A DNA stretch of 64,000 bases from positions 62,001-126,000 of the forward strand of contig NZ_JAMBOO010000007.1 of assembly GCF_023715895.1 (NCBI RefSeq), read 5' to 3'. Positions 35,479 through 43,640 of this stretch are shown one piece after another. This stretch comes from Domibacillus indicus. Lineage in GTDB: Bacteria; Bacillota; Bacilli; Bacillales; Domibacillaceae. Within the stretch, counting starts at the first letter, position 1. Every line of letters begins with the position of its first letter. The position numbers and the translations under genes are program-made. Below the pieces are notes generated by a model. The model was not told where the DNA came from. It worked only from the letters and a program-made list of their open reading frames with translations, and did no database searches.

Positions 35479-37131
35479 TTGAAGAAGTTACACAAAAAAG
35501 CTGCAGGAATTACATTGGCGGGAGCTGTCGCGCTTTCTTCGTTAGGTTTTTCTGCTGCTAAGGAAGATGTACAGGCGAAAAACCCGAAAAAAGAGCCGGT
35601 TAATGTCATTATGATGGTAATGGATGGGACAAGCTCCAGCACGACTACCCTTTCAAGATGGTACAAGGGCGGAAATCTGGCTATGGATCAAATGCTGGCT
35701 GGTGGTGTTCGTACATACTCCGCTGAATCGGCGATTACAGACTCCGCACCGGCCGGAACTGCGCTTGCAACAGGCAACAAATCAAATGATAAATATGTAG
35801 GCGTCCTGCCTTCTGTCGTAAATTCACCTGGATTAGAGCCCGTTAAACCGGAAGATGCTCAAAAGCCTGTAGCCAATGTGTTAGAAGGAGCAAAGCTGCA
35901 AGGAAAAGCAACAGGTATCATTGCTACTTCTGAAATTCAACATGCCACACCAGCAGGCTTCTCTGCTCACGCTACGCACCGCAACAACTATGGTGACATC
36001 GCTGAGCAGCAGGTGTATCAAGGCATTGATGTTGTATTAGGCGGAGGAAAAGAGTCTCTTGCTCCGGGCTCAACGAAAAATGCCCGAACTGATGGCGAAA
36101 ACCTGTTAGAAGTTTTGGACGAGAAAAAATATGATTTCGTCGAAAACCGCGATGAACTTCTGGCTTCTGATTCCGACAAAATTTGGGGAAGCTTTGCCAC
36201 AAGTGCCCTTGCTTATGACTTTGACCGCGAAAGCACTCAGCCAAGCCAGCCAACGTTAGCGGAAATGACAGGAAAAGCGATTGACACGTTAAACAAAGAC
36301 GAAGATGGATTCTTCTTGTTTGTAGAAGGAAGCAAGGTTGACTGGGCAGCTCATGCCAACGATCCAATCGGAATGATTAGTGACACACTTGCTTTTGACG
36401 ATGCCGTAAAAGAAGCGGTTGAGTTTGCAAAGAAAGATGGAAACACAATGGTTATCGCTCTTACTGACCACGGCAACAGCGGTATCTCAATTGGGAATAC
36501 AAATACAAATTCTTCTTACCCTTCAACGCCGGTTTCTTCTTACATCGACCCGTTGAAAAAAGCAAAGATGACGGTTGAAGGTGCTCTCAGCCTGCTGAAA
36601 GAAGATAAATCGAATTTGAAGGAAGTAGCCGCTCTTTACGGCCTTGAAGACCTGACAGATGAAGAACTAAAAACGCTTACTGCTTCCAAAAATATTGGTT
36701 CTGATATGTCAAAAATGCTCGCTAAACGTGCAAACCTTGGCTTTACAACCGGCGGCCATACAGGTGAAGATGTTTTCTTGTACTCATACGGCCCATCAAG
36801 ACCAACTGGATTAGTTGAAAACACAGATATTGCGAAAAAGATGGCAGAAGTTATGAACTTCGATCTTGAGAAAGTGTCCGATAAACTGTACACGAATGCC
36901 GAGAAAGCATTGGCGAAAAAAGGCTATACATCCCGTATTGATGTAACAAATCCGAACAATCCTGTTTTAGTAGCGAAAAAAGGCGACAAAACCGTTGAGT
37001 TCCCAGTGAATAAAAATATTGTGATTCAAAAATTAGGGAAGTCAACTGAACAAAAAGAAGTGAACGCTGTTACAGTGTACAATGGAAAAGACTTCTATAT
37101 TTCCGAACAAGCACTGAAATTAGTAAAATAA
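35479..37131 (+). CDS. Secreted alkaline phosphatase
   Basis: 550 residues. Signal peptide MKKLHKKAAGITLAGAVALS. Catalytic Ser in ITDSAPAGTALATGNKSND; metal ligands in MMVMDGTSS, HATPAGFSAHATHRNNY, EGSKVDWAAHAND, ALTDHGNSG and TTGGHTGEDV. Longer than B. subtilis PhoA/PhoB owing to a C-terminal extension (PVLVAKKGDKTVEFPVNKN onward) that resembles a copper-amine-oxidase-N-like beta module. The start is TTG with GGAGGG at six bases. Phosphate starvation control is suggested by the Pho-like box. Confidence 0.93.
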   Translation: MKKLHKKAAGITLAGAVALSSLGFSAAKEDVQAKNPKKEPVNVIMMVMDGTSSSTTTLSRWYKGGNLAMDQMLAGGVRTYSAESAITDSAPAGTALATGNKSNDKYVGVLPSVVNSPGLEPVKPEDAQKPVANVLEGAKLQGKATGIIATSEIQHATPAGFSAHATHRNNYGDIAEQQVYQGIDVVLGGGKESLAPGSTKNARTDGENLLEVLDEKKYDFVENRDELLASDSDKIWGSFATSALAYDFDRESTQPSQPTLAEMTGKAIDTLNKDEDGFFLFVEGSKVDWAAHANDPIGMISDTLAFDDAVKEAVEFAKKDGNTMVIALTDHGNSGISIGNTNTNSSYPSTPVSSYIDPLKKAKMTVEGALSLLKEDKSNLKEVAALYGLEDLTDEELKTLTASKNIGSDMSKMLAKRANLGFTTGGHTGEDVFLYSYGPSRPTGLVENTDIAKKMAEVMNFDLEKVSDKLYTNAEKALAKKGYTSRIDVTNPNNPVLVAKKGDKTVEFPVNKNIVIQKLGKSTEQKEVNAVTVYNGKDFYISEQALKLVK

Positions 37132-37152
37132 AGGTTTCCATTCTGCGAATTT

Positions 37153-37182
37153 AAAAAGCCGGGGCTATGCCCCGGCTTTTTT
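37153..37182 (+). terminator. Terminator of alkaline phosphatase gene
   Basis: Stem AAAAAGCCGGGGC with GCCCCGGCTTTTTT across a 3-4 base loop. Confidence 0.92.
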
Positions 37183-37323
37183 ATGTGAGTTATAAACGGC
37201 TGACAGAAAGAATTTTGCCTTCATTCAGCTGCCTCTTTTAACACTTTAATCAGAGCCGCCCAGTCCAAATCTGCCCAGCTTTTTCAATCTCCTTCGCCTA
37301 ATGCTGTTTCATTAGTCAAATGG

Positions 37324-37974
37324 TTATATGTTTAATAAGGATTGAAGCTCAGTGATTCCCTCGCCAAGACGGTTGCTGACAAAAATCAAAGAAACATGAT
37401 ATCTTTTTAGTTTAAATTTCTCGTTAAATTCCTGCTCAAGGCTTTTTCTGTCTTCCTCGGTTAGATCTTCCGCATACCCTCTAACCAGTACAACGGTGGA
37501 CGTGCACTTGCTTTTATCCATAATCAGCCGGAACATGTCTTCATCGCTTTGATGAATCTTCCCTCTTATCACAAATACAATCGCGTCAACATTCTGGAAA
37601 GGAAAATACTCACGGTAGCTTCGCAGCGGATGGGCTTTTGTATCGTAGCCCGGTGTATCAATAAAGTACGTTCCATTGTATAGATGATACCATACAGGCT
37701 CCCGGCCGCTGCTCCAATCGGTTGTATCCGTTCCCTGTCCAATGTTCGGTTTCGGTTCACACTTTCCATTTGTCAGCTTCAGCAGAAGAGAAGATTTGCC
37801 GGCACCCGGCTGGCCAATAAACGCAATCTTCCTGCTCTCTGCTTCTTCTAACAATGCCGCAAGCTTCAAAAAATTCTCTTCCAGCCTGCTTTTTCTCCAA
37901 TAAGGAGCAGTATCGTAAACAGAAGAATTATAAGAAGTGTTCTTTTTGTCCCGCTTAAATGGATTTTTCACCAT
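37324..37974 (-). CDS. Small IRG-like GTPase
   Basis: 216 residues. P-loop IGQPGAGKSSLLLKL, G3 IDTPGYDTKAH; the G4 position reads VLVRGYAEDL, so no canonical NKxD. It resembles the GTPase domain of its upstream neighbour (37981-39009) and lacks the C-terminal helical part. Six bases separate the two genes. Possibly forms a heterodimer with the neighbour (inference). Biological role unknown. Confidence 0.8.
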   Translation of the reverse strand: MVKNPFKRDKKNTSYNSSVYDTAPYWRKSRLEENFLKLAALLEEAESRKIAFIGQPGAGKSSLLLKLTNGKCEPKPNIGQGTDTTDWSSGREPVWYHLYNGTYFIDTPGYDTKAHPLRSYREYFPFQNVDAIVFVIRGKIHQSDEDMFRLIMDKSKCTSTVVLVRGYAEDLTEEDRKSLEQEFNEKFKLKRYHVSLIFVSNRLGEGITELQSLLNI

Positions 37975-37980
37975 AGTCCG

Positions 37981-39009
37981 TTACTGCAGCTCTTTCTTTA
38001 ATACCTCAGTCGCCAGCTCATGACAGTCATCCAAGTAATGAATGCCCGCTTTATATGTCATTGCGTATCCGGCTGACGCCGCGATCACCTGGCCGACGAT
38101 CGGAACATATTTAGATGAATTTTTAAGTGCCGTCTTGGTGGCAAATCGTTTTAATAGAAGAGACAGCCCTTCTTTTGTCGCGTAGTCCAGCACTTTTTTA
38201 GCGACTGGAAGCAGTGCGCCTTCTAATAAAGCAAGTTTGGCGTCATTTAATCCATATGCTTTATTAATTTGAGAGAATAGCTTCAACATGACAGAAAGGT
38301 CAACGCTGATATCGACGCCTGGCACTGGGTTAATCCCGTTTGCTGCTGCGATTGCTGCATATTTCGTCACCAGCTTTTTGCATTCTTCTCTTTTTTGCTC
38401 TAGATGCTCTACTGTATACGCTTTCGCATAGCGGATATACTTTTCTTTCTTCGCGGGCTCAAGAGATTCCTGAATAGCATCCTGCAAAGAATCAAAACCA
38501 GTAGAAGTTCGGCAGCTTGTAAAGTATACGTTTTGCTTCGACCCTACCTGCTTTTCTACATCATCAATAATATCTTGCTTCAATTCTTCCAGCGTTTTTC
38601 CGTCTTCCCACAGCTGATCGCTCATGTTGCGGACAAACAAGCACACTTTCCCGCTTTCCTGCAGCTCTTTAAAAAAGCGCGTATCCGCTTCATGGAATTT
38701 TCCGGAGAACACACAGAGGAACAAATCAAATTCCTTTGGATTAAACTGGTTCATCCATTCATTTGGCGGGAACTTGCTTGTCCCATAGCCCGGCAGATCC
38801 ACTAGCAGCAGGCCTTCATACGGAATAAAATCAGCTTCTGTTGTCACATCAGTAGACGCTCCCGTTTCGGCTACCCGTTCACCGACCAGCTTATTAATAA
38901 TTGAGGATTTACCTGCTCCCGGCTGGCCAAACAGGGCAATTTTCAGCGGCTCGCTGTTTTCTTCCTCTATTTGTTTTTTAATTTTTTCAATATCATCATA
39001 AATCGACAT
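37981..39009 (-). CDS. IRG-like GTPase with C-terminal DUF697-like helical domain
   Basis: 342 residues from ATG at 39009 (GAGGTG upstream). P-loop FGQPGAGKSSIINKLVG, G3 VDLPGYGTSKFP, then a C-terminal region INPVPGVDISVDLSVMLKLFSQINKAYG and IVGQVIAASAGYAMTYKAG, hydrophobic and Gly-rich as in DUF697 and interferon-inducible GTPases. Probably acts at a membrane. First gene of a two-gene unit with a second GTPase. No defence or polyketide genes adjoin. Confidence 0.83.
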   Translation of the reverse strand: MSIYDDIEKIKKQIEEENSEPLKIALFGQPGAGKSSIINKLVGERVAETGASTDVTTEADFIPYEGLLLVDLPGYGTSKFPPNEWMNQFNPKEFDLFLCVFSGKFHEADTRFFKELQESGKVCLFVRNMSDQLWEDGKTLEELKQDIIDDVEKQVGSKQNVYFTSCRTSTGFDSLQDAIQESLEPAKKEKYIRYAKAYTVEHLEQKREECKKLVTKYAAIAAANGINPVPGVDISVDLSVMLKLFSQINKAYGLNDAKLALLEGALLPVAKKVLDYATKEGLSLLLKRFATKTALKNSSKYVPIVGQVIAASAGYAMTYKAGIHYLDDCHELATEVLKKELQ

Positions 39010-39200
39010 GTCCTTCACCTCATATGTATCGTTAAGCAATATTCTATCATACATTGCATCTGTCATAATAAAAGATCAATAAAAAGCTTTACGCTAAAGG
39101 CACCCTTTTTTTCTCACTTAGAAAAAGCCGGGTCTCTAAAACGTAAAGCTTGTCGCTAGCATACTATTTCATTTCATTTTCAAATCTAGTTCACTCTGCC

Positions 39201-40568
39201 TTAATGGCCGATCAGCACAAAATTAATAATAAAGGCGGCACTCACCATGTACATCATCCAATGAACTTCTTTCGTTCGGCCTGTCACAAGCTTTAGTACA
39301 GTGTAAGAAACAAAGCCGAATGCCAGTCCTTCTGCAATGCTGTATGTTAAAGGCATTAAAATCAACGTTAAGAAAGCCGGAACAGATTCTGTGAAATCAT
39401 CAAAGTTGATTTTTTTGATTTCGCTCAGCATCATTGAGCCGATAATAATCAACACAGCTGCTGTTGCCGCATTTGGGATAAAGTGAATAAGCGGAGCCAA
39501 AAACAGTGTAAAACCAAATAAAACAGCTGCTGTTACGGCCTTTAGTCCCGTTTTCCCGCCTTCTACAATGCCCGTGGCATTTTCAACATACGTATTTAGA
39601 GCAGTGCTTCCAAAGACAGCACTGGCCATCGTTCCAATGGAATCTGCCGTTAAAGCGCGGTTTAAGCCGGGTACTTTTCCGTTTTCGTCAGCCAGTCCCG
39701 CTTTTTTTGTTAAGCCGATCAAAGTCGCCAGCGTATCAAACAGCTCCACAATGGTAAAAGAAAACACAACCGAAAAAAGGCCGTACGCAATTGCCCCTTT
39801 TAAATCAAGCTGCAGGAACGTATCCGAAATGCTGGGCGGCGTTAATGAAAAGACGTCATTCCATTTGTGTGGAATCTCCTGAGCTCCCACCAGCATGGCT
39901 AAAACCGTTGTAGCGAAAATGCTGATAATCAATGCTCCTTTTATCCGCTTCGCCATTAACACGGCACACAATACGAGTCCGAACAAAGCCAGCAGCGGGC
40001 CTGGCTGGGAAAGATCGCCCAGGGAGACAAATGTGGACTCATTCGCCACAACTAATCCAGCATTTTTAAATCCAACAAAGGCAATAAACAATCCAATACC
40101 TGCCGTAATTGCCGCTTTTAAACCTTCTGGAATTGCAATAATAATTTTTTCACGAATACCTGTAACCGTCAGCAGAAAAAAGACAATACCTGAAATAAAA
40201 ACAGCTCCCAGCGCTGTTTGCCAGGATAGCCCCTGCCCCAACACAACCGAATAAGTAAAAAAGGCATTGAGTCCCATGCCCGGCCCTAAAACAATTGGAA
40301 AGTTTGCCCATAGACCCATGAGGAGTGTAGCAAACATAACCGCATAAATGGTTGCTCCCAGTGCAGCTTCTACCGGCATACCTGCATCTCCTAAAATAAT
40401 AGGATTGATCAGGATAATATAGCTGACGGTCATGAATGTCGTCAAACCGGCTAACATTTCTGTTTTTATGCTCGTATTGCGCTCGGACAATTTAAAAAAC
40501 CTGTCTAAAAACAAATATAGTGAACGCGCAGGAGGCTTTTCCTGTTTTTTCGCGTTTAAGTTACTCAT
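39201..40568 (-). CDS. Purine permease (AzgA/PbuG type)
   Basis: 455 residues, 12-14 membrane helices, of the guanine-hypoxanthine/adenine branch of the NCS2 family. N-terminal EMLAGLTTFMTVSYIILINP, VLGPGMGLNAFFTYSVV, and the FTIVELFDTLATLIGL motif followed by DSIGTMASAVFGSTALNTYVENATGI are diagnostic. Takes up hypoxanthine and guanine, or adenine, by proton symport. It is preceded by a promoter and a leader with a terminator, so expression is probably set by attenuation. Confidence 0.93.
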   Translation of the reverse strand: MSNLNAKKQEKPPARSLYLFLDRFFKLSERNTSIKTEMLAGLTTFMTVSYIILINPIILGDAGMPVEAALGATIYAVMFATLLMGLWANFPIVLGPGMGLNAFFTYSVVLGQGLSWQTALGAVFISGIVFFLLTVTGIREKIIIAIPEGLKAAITAGIGLFIAFVGFKNAGLVVANESTFVSLGDLSQPGPLLALFGLVLCAVLMAKRIKGALIISIFATTVLAMLVGAQEIPHKWNDVFSLTPPSISDTFLQLDLKGAIAYGLFSVVFSFTIVELFDTLATLIGLTKKAGLADENGKVPGLNRALTADSIGTMASAVFGSTALNTYVENATGIVEGGKTGLKAVTAAVLFGFTLFLAPLIHFIPNAATAAVLIIIGSMMLSEIKKINFDDFTESVPAFLTLILMPLTYSIAEGLAFGFVSYTVLKLVTGRTKEVHWMMYMVSAAFIINFVLIGH

Positions 40569-40592
40569 TTTTTTCAGCTCCTTCGTCGTTAG

Positions 40593-40647
40593 TCAAAAAA
40601 AAATAAGCTGCAAAAAATATGCCGACTAAGCATATCTTCTGTAGCTT
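40593..40647 (-). terminator. Terminator in purine permease leader
   Basis: On the minus strand the arms AAGCTAC/GCAGCTT and ATATGC/GCATAT form an imperfect long hairpin followed by nine T's. It lies about 50 nt from the predicted transcript start and about 25 bp before the permease gene. Confidence 0.75.
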
Positions 40648-40701
40648 GGAAATGCCGGTTTTGCTAGCGGGGTAATAAAGGTGAGGATTTCAATATGGGT
40701 C

Positions 40702-40730
40702 ATTATACGGCTATAAGATTTATTTAACAA
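40702..40730 (-). promoter_or_regulatory. Sigma-A promoter for purine permease
   Basis: TTGTTA (40725-40730) and TATAAT (40702-40707) on the minus strand are 17 bases apart. The predicted leader runs from about 40695 through the terminator. Confidence 0.7.
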
Positions 40731-40920
40731 GGGAGCAGAAGCACTTTTTATAATTAAAAAATTAACATGCAGACGTTTGGTTTTGAACTTGTGCGTTTAA
40801 TTCATCAGCTCCTGCGAAAAACGATAATTATTTTAACGGAACTTTAAATCCTTCTTTCCCACTTGTTCAATTAAAAAAGCCGTTTCCCTGGTTAGAGAAT
40901 CGACTTTGAGAAAATTTTTC

Positions 40921-40944
40921 CATTAGGCTCCTCTGGAGCTAATG
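40921..40944 (-). terminator. Terminator overlapping DUF3221 gene stop
   Basis: Stem CATTAGCTCC with GGAGCCTAATG across a 3-base loop, overlapping the TAG stop, followed by GAAAAATTTT on the minus strand. Confidence 0.7.
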
Positions 40945-41293
40945 AGCTTTTATCATAAGCAGCGTATCTTTAACTTGTGCTGGTGCAGATTCTAAGGTAT
41001 ATCCGGTCCAATACACCTTTACCTTCTGCCCTTTTTGGAAGTTTGTATCAAAAGTCCTATTAATCAAGGGGATATCATAATACGTTCCCTGTGATTGAAT
41101 ATCCTTATCTTCTAAAGCAGCTATAATTTCTTTTTCTGTTTTCTCTTCCACGTCAGTATCACTCATTGGAATGACCAAAACCCTGGAACCCTCTGCTGAT
41201 AAAACATATCCCTCGCTCACTCTTTGATCAAAAAACCAAATCATCAAAATAATAAAAAGTAAGGCAGCTGCTCCAACAACTGCTTTTTTTCAC
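40939..41293 (-). pseudogene. DUF3221 protein with N-terminal membrane anchor, frameshifted
   Basis: The body (EGYVLSAEGSRVLVIPMSD to SAPAQVKDTLLMIKAH) is a DUF3221 domain, a small beta-barrel found in Bacillus lipoproteins and exported proteins such as YobA. In the main frame the protein would start inside a membrane helix. A GTG at 41293 with AAAGGGGAG upstream gives VKK, and removing one A from a run of seven (41284-41290) joins it to AVVGAAALLFIILMIWFF. A 1-base insertion or a sequencing error is likely. Intact length would be 117. Confidence 0.75.
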
Positions 41294-41411
41294 TTACTCT
41301 CCCCTTTTTGTCTTTTTTCCATATTCGCTGCCGTTCAGTTATCCATATTTATTATTCATCTTTTTCTCATAAAGAAAACAGGACATCCATAACGTCTTGC
41401 TTTCATTTAAT

Positions 41412-42059
41412 CTATTCTTCCAGCACGTCAATTTTAACCGCTGTTCCTTGTGCAGGATCAGAAAACATTAAATCAGCATCATAGGTAACTTGTACTTTTT
41501 GACCCGTTTTTAATGCAGCTGCTTTAGTTTGATCGATAGCTTTTATATCAAATATAATGCCGCTCTTTTTATCATCTGGCTTCGAAGTCACCCAGAGGGT
41601 CGCGGCATCTTTACTTTGAACGTATCCAGTAAACGTAGAGACATCCTTATTTGATGTAGTTTCTTCTGATTTCCGTATCACTTCAACTTTTTCCGCTGAT
41701 AGTGTGAGAATGGCAGGCTCGTTATGGGGTTTAGAATTATCCCACCAGACCTTCACTTCATCACCTTTTTTTATTCCATCAAAGATATTTTTTTCAGTTA
41801 CAAACCAAATGACATTCTCAGATTCTGTGCTTTTAACAATCTCTTTATAGCTTGTATTTAAGGCATCCTTCTGCGTAATACCTTTTACCACTAATAGCTT
41901 TTCTCTTCCATTATTCTCAGTTTCTTTTGCTATAGCATAACCTTGAAACTCTTCTAATGATTGTGTATCCGTATCGGTTGAACTGGCATCTTTTTCACCT
42001 AAACAACCTGCCAGTATCGAGAAAACAACCACTATAGTAATAAACCATTTGCTTTTCAA
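41412..42059 (-). CDS. Lipoprotein with two DUF3221 domains
   Basis: 215 residues. Signal and lipobox LAGC near residue 19. Two similar beta-rich halves, FQGYAIAKETENNGREKLLVV to GDEVKVWWDN and FTGYVQSKDAATLWVTSKP to GQKVQVTYDADL, each DUF3221-like. Related in sequence type to the next gene downstream, so the two probably arose by duplication. Role unknown; extracytoplasmic. Confidence 0.8.
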   Translation of the reverse strand: MKSKWFITIVVVFSILAGCLGEKDASSTDTDTQSLEEFQGYAIAKETENNGREKLLVVKGITQKDALNTSYKEIVKSTESENVIWFVTEKNIFDGIKKGDEVKVWWDNSKPHNEPAILTLSAEKVEVIRKSEETTSNKDVSTFTGYVQSKDAATLWVTSKPDDKKSGIIFDIKAIDQTKAAALKTGQKVQVTYDADLMFSDPAQGTAVKIDVLEE

Positions 42060-42145
42060 GTTTCAGCCCTCCTTTTTCTAGTGTTAAACCATATAATCCA
42101 CAACTCAAAAGGAATATGTTTACAATGGATATGGTAACACTTCAA

Positions 42146-42182
42146 GCAAAAAAGGACCATTTGTTTTTGTTTGGTCCTTTGC
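42146..42182 (-). terminator. Terminator of SRPBCC gene
   Basis: Stem GCAAAGGACCA with TGGTCCTTTTTTGC across an 11-base loop; T-rich on both strands, just after the 42225 stop. Confidence 0.7.
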
Positions 42183-42224
42183 TTTTTTCCTTATTAAACT
42201 AAAGCACCCACTGATTGAATAAGG

Positions 42225-42680
42225 TTAATCCACATTTTCAGCAATCCTTTTCAGTGCCTTTGCCCGAGAAACAATAAAAGCTCTCATATACTTTTCCAAA
42301 AACAACTTATCGGCTGCAACGCCAATTAGACCGAATGGTGACTTATACTGGAATTTATCTATCATGAGGGTTCCGTCTGCTTTTTCGAAAAATTCATGAG
42401 TATGAACAAAGGAATGAAAAGCTCCCTTGACCATAATGTCTACAAACTTATGGGGTTTTTCCATTTCTATTATCCTTGCTGTCAGCCTCTGTTTAATGCC
42501 GAAGTGGATGGCTTCCCAAGTGACACAGTCTCCATTTTCTAATAATCCCTCTGTTACTCCACTAATAGCCCTTTGCTTTGTTTTAGAGGTCGTTTGAGTA
42601 TGGATATCTACGTTCCTTGCAAGGTCAAAACATACTTTAATAGATGCTTTAATAAATTGGTGATGCTCGATAATAGGCAT
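42225..42680 (-). CDS. SRPBCC-family (START-like) protein
   Basis: 151 residues from ATG at 42680 (GAAGGG upstream). Hydrophobic-pocket fold typical of polyketide-cyclase/Bet v1-like proteins: IIEHHQFIKASIKVCFDLARNVDIH at the start, GDCVTWEAIHFG, FVHTHEFFEKADGTLMIDKFQYKSP and a C-terminal helix FLEKYMRAFIVSRAKALKRIAE. Ligand unknown. Single gene. Confidence 0.82.
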   Translation of the reverse strand: MPIIEHHQFIKASIKVCFDLARNVDIHTQTTSKTKQRAISGVTEGLLENGDCVTWEAIHFGIKQRLTARIIEMEKPHKFVDIMVKGAFHSFVHTHEFFEKADGTLMIDKFQYKSPFGLIGVAADKLFLEKYMRAFIVSRAKALKRIAENVD

Positions 42681-42797
42681 TTTAAGTTTCCCTTCTACAA
42701 GCATTTATTAATACCCCAGCTACAATTTGTTCAGTCAATCTTAACTGCTTCTTATTCAGTTAATCTGTCCGGTTAATTGAAGAACAAACCCTTTTGT

Positions 42798-43232
42798 TTA
42801 AACAGAAATTTCACCAGTAATCCAGCCTTTAACAAAGTCTTCTAACGAAGAAGCAACCTCTATCCGGCTGTCATCTTCATGATTCCATACATATATATCG
42901 TCTTTTTGAATATTCTCGTTTAATATTGCAAAACAGAATAAATCACCGTTCCCTGCACCAGAGAAAAATAATAAATGATCAAATGGCATGTAAATATCTT
43001 TATAATCCTCAAAACCTCTAAAAAACAAGTTATCTTCTACTATTTGTCCGGTTGACCAAATTAGAGGATAGCCATGTTCATCAAACGCTCCATTCGTTTC
43101 GTTGAATAGTTTTATTAAATTTAAAGGCAACTCAACATTTAATTTTTCTTTCACCAGGGTCATTTCGGAATTGGATGCTGGAGCTGTGAAATAATAATTC
43201 TTCGATATTGTCTCAATGTAATTTTTCCACAT
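42798..43232 (-). CDS. SMI1/KNR4 (SUKH) family protein
   Basis: 144 residues. SUKH fold: VKEKLNVELPLNLIKLFNETNGAFDEHG at about 27-54, then FFSGAGNGDLFCFAI and DIYVWNHEDDS. Such proteins often act as immunity proteins to contact-dependent or secreted nuclease toxins. No toxin gene is recognisable next to it, but the neighbouring upstream gene is an unknown 162-residue protein broken by an IS. Probably cytoplasmic. Confidence 0.85.
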   Translation of the reverse strand: MWKNYIETISKNYYFTAPASNSEMTLVKEKLNVELPLNLIKLFNETNGAFDEHGYPLIWSTGQIVEDNLFFRGFEDYKDIYMPFDHLLFFSGAGNGDLFCFAILNENIQKDDIYVWNHEDDSRIEVASSLEDFVKGWITGEISV

Positions 43233-43325
43233 TATTGAATTACATTCCTTTATAAAATGATCTAATTACTTTTGTTTTTTTTTTTTTGCTAAACTGGGCT
43301 GTTATTTAAAAAACGTGCGAGCATT

Positions 43326-43640
43326 TCAAATCATGGTGTACTTGAAATTTGGACCTTCTTCTCTTTTTTTAATCATTACGTTTTTATCCAGCCCATTACA
43401 TACGGCAAAATAGCTCTCGTTCAAGTGAAAACCAATACCTGCTACATAATAGTTCGCTGTATTTGTTTCACTTCTTTCTATTATTTGAATCCCCATCACC
43501 TTTTTGCCTACAATGAAATTCCATTCTTCTAACTTATTCTTTTCCCAATGAAGCTTTAAATCTGATCCATACCAGGAAGGACCTTGGGAAACGAGGATTT
43601 GATCAAACGTAACAGCAAATTCATCTGTTTTATCATTTCC
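43326..43640 (-). pseudogene. Unknown 162-residue protein, C-terminal part (split by IS)
   Basis: 105 codons with stop: GNDKTDEFAVTFDQILVSQG through FIVGKKVMGIQIIERSET to NFKYTMI. Joined to 45100-45273 it forms one open frame without loss. No start codon of its own. Family not recognised; Trp and acidic residues are frequent, as in immunity-type proteins. It lies just upstream of the SUKH gene. Confidence 0.75.

Noticed and set aside
40648-40695. Purine (guanine/adenine) riboswitch upstream of the purine permease
   Set aside because: Expected because of the gene, but the conserved core bases are not present; kept only as an unassigned leader.
43370-43392. Fourth Zur-like site (AATCATTACGTTTTT)
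   Set aside because: Only one half matches and it lies inside the coding part of the split unknown gene.
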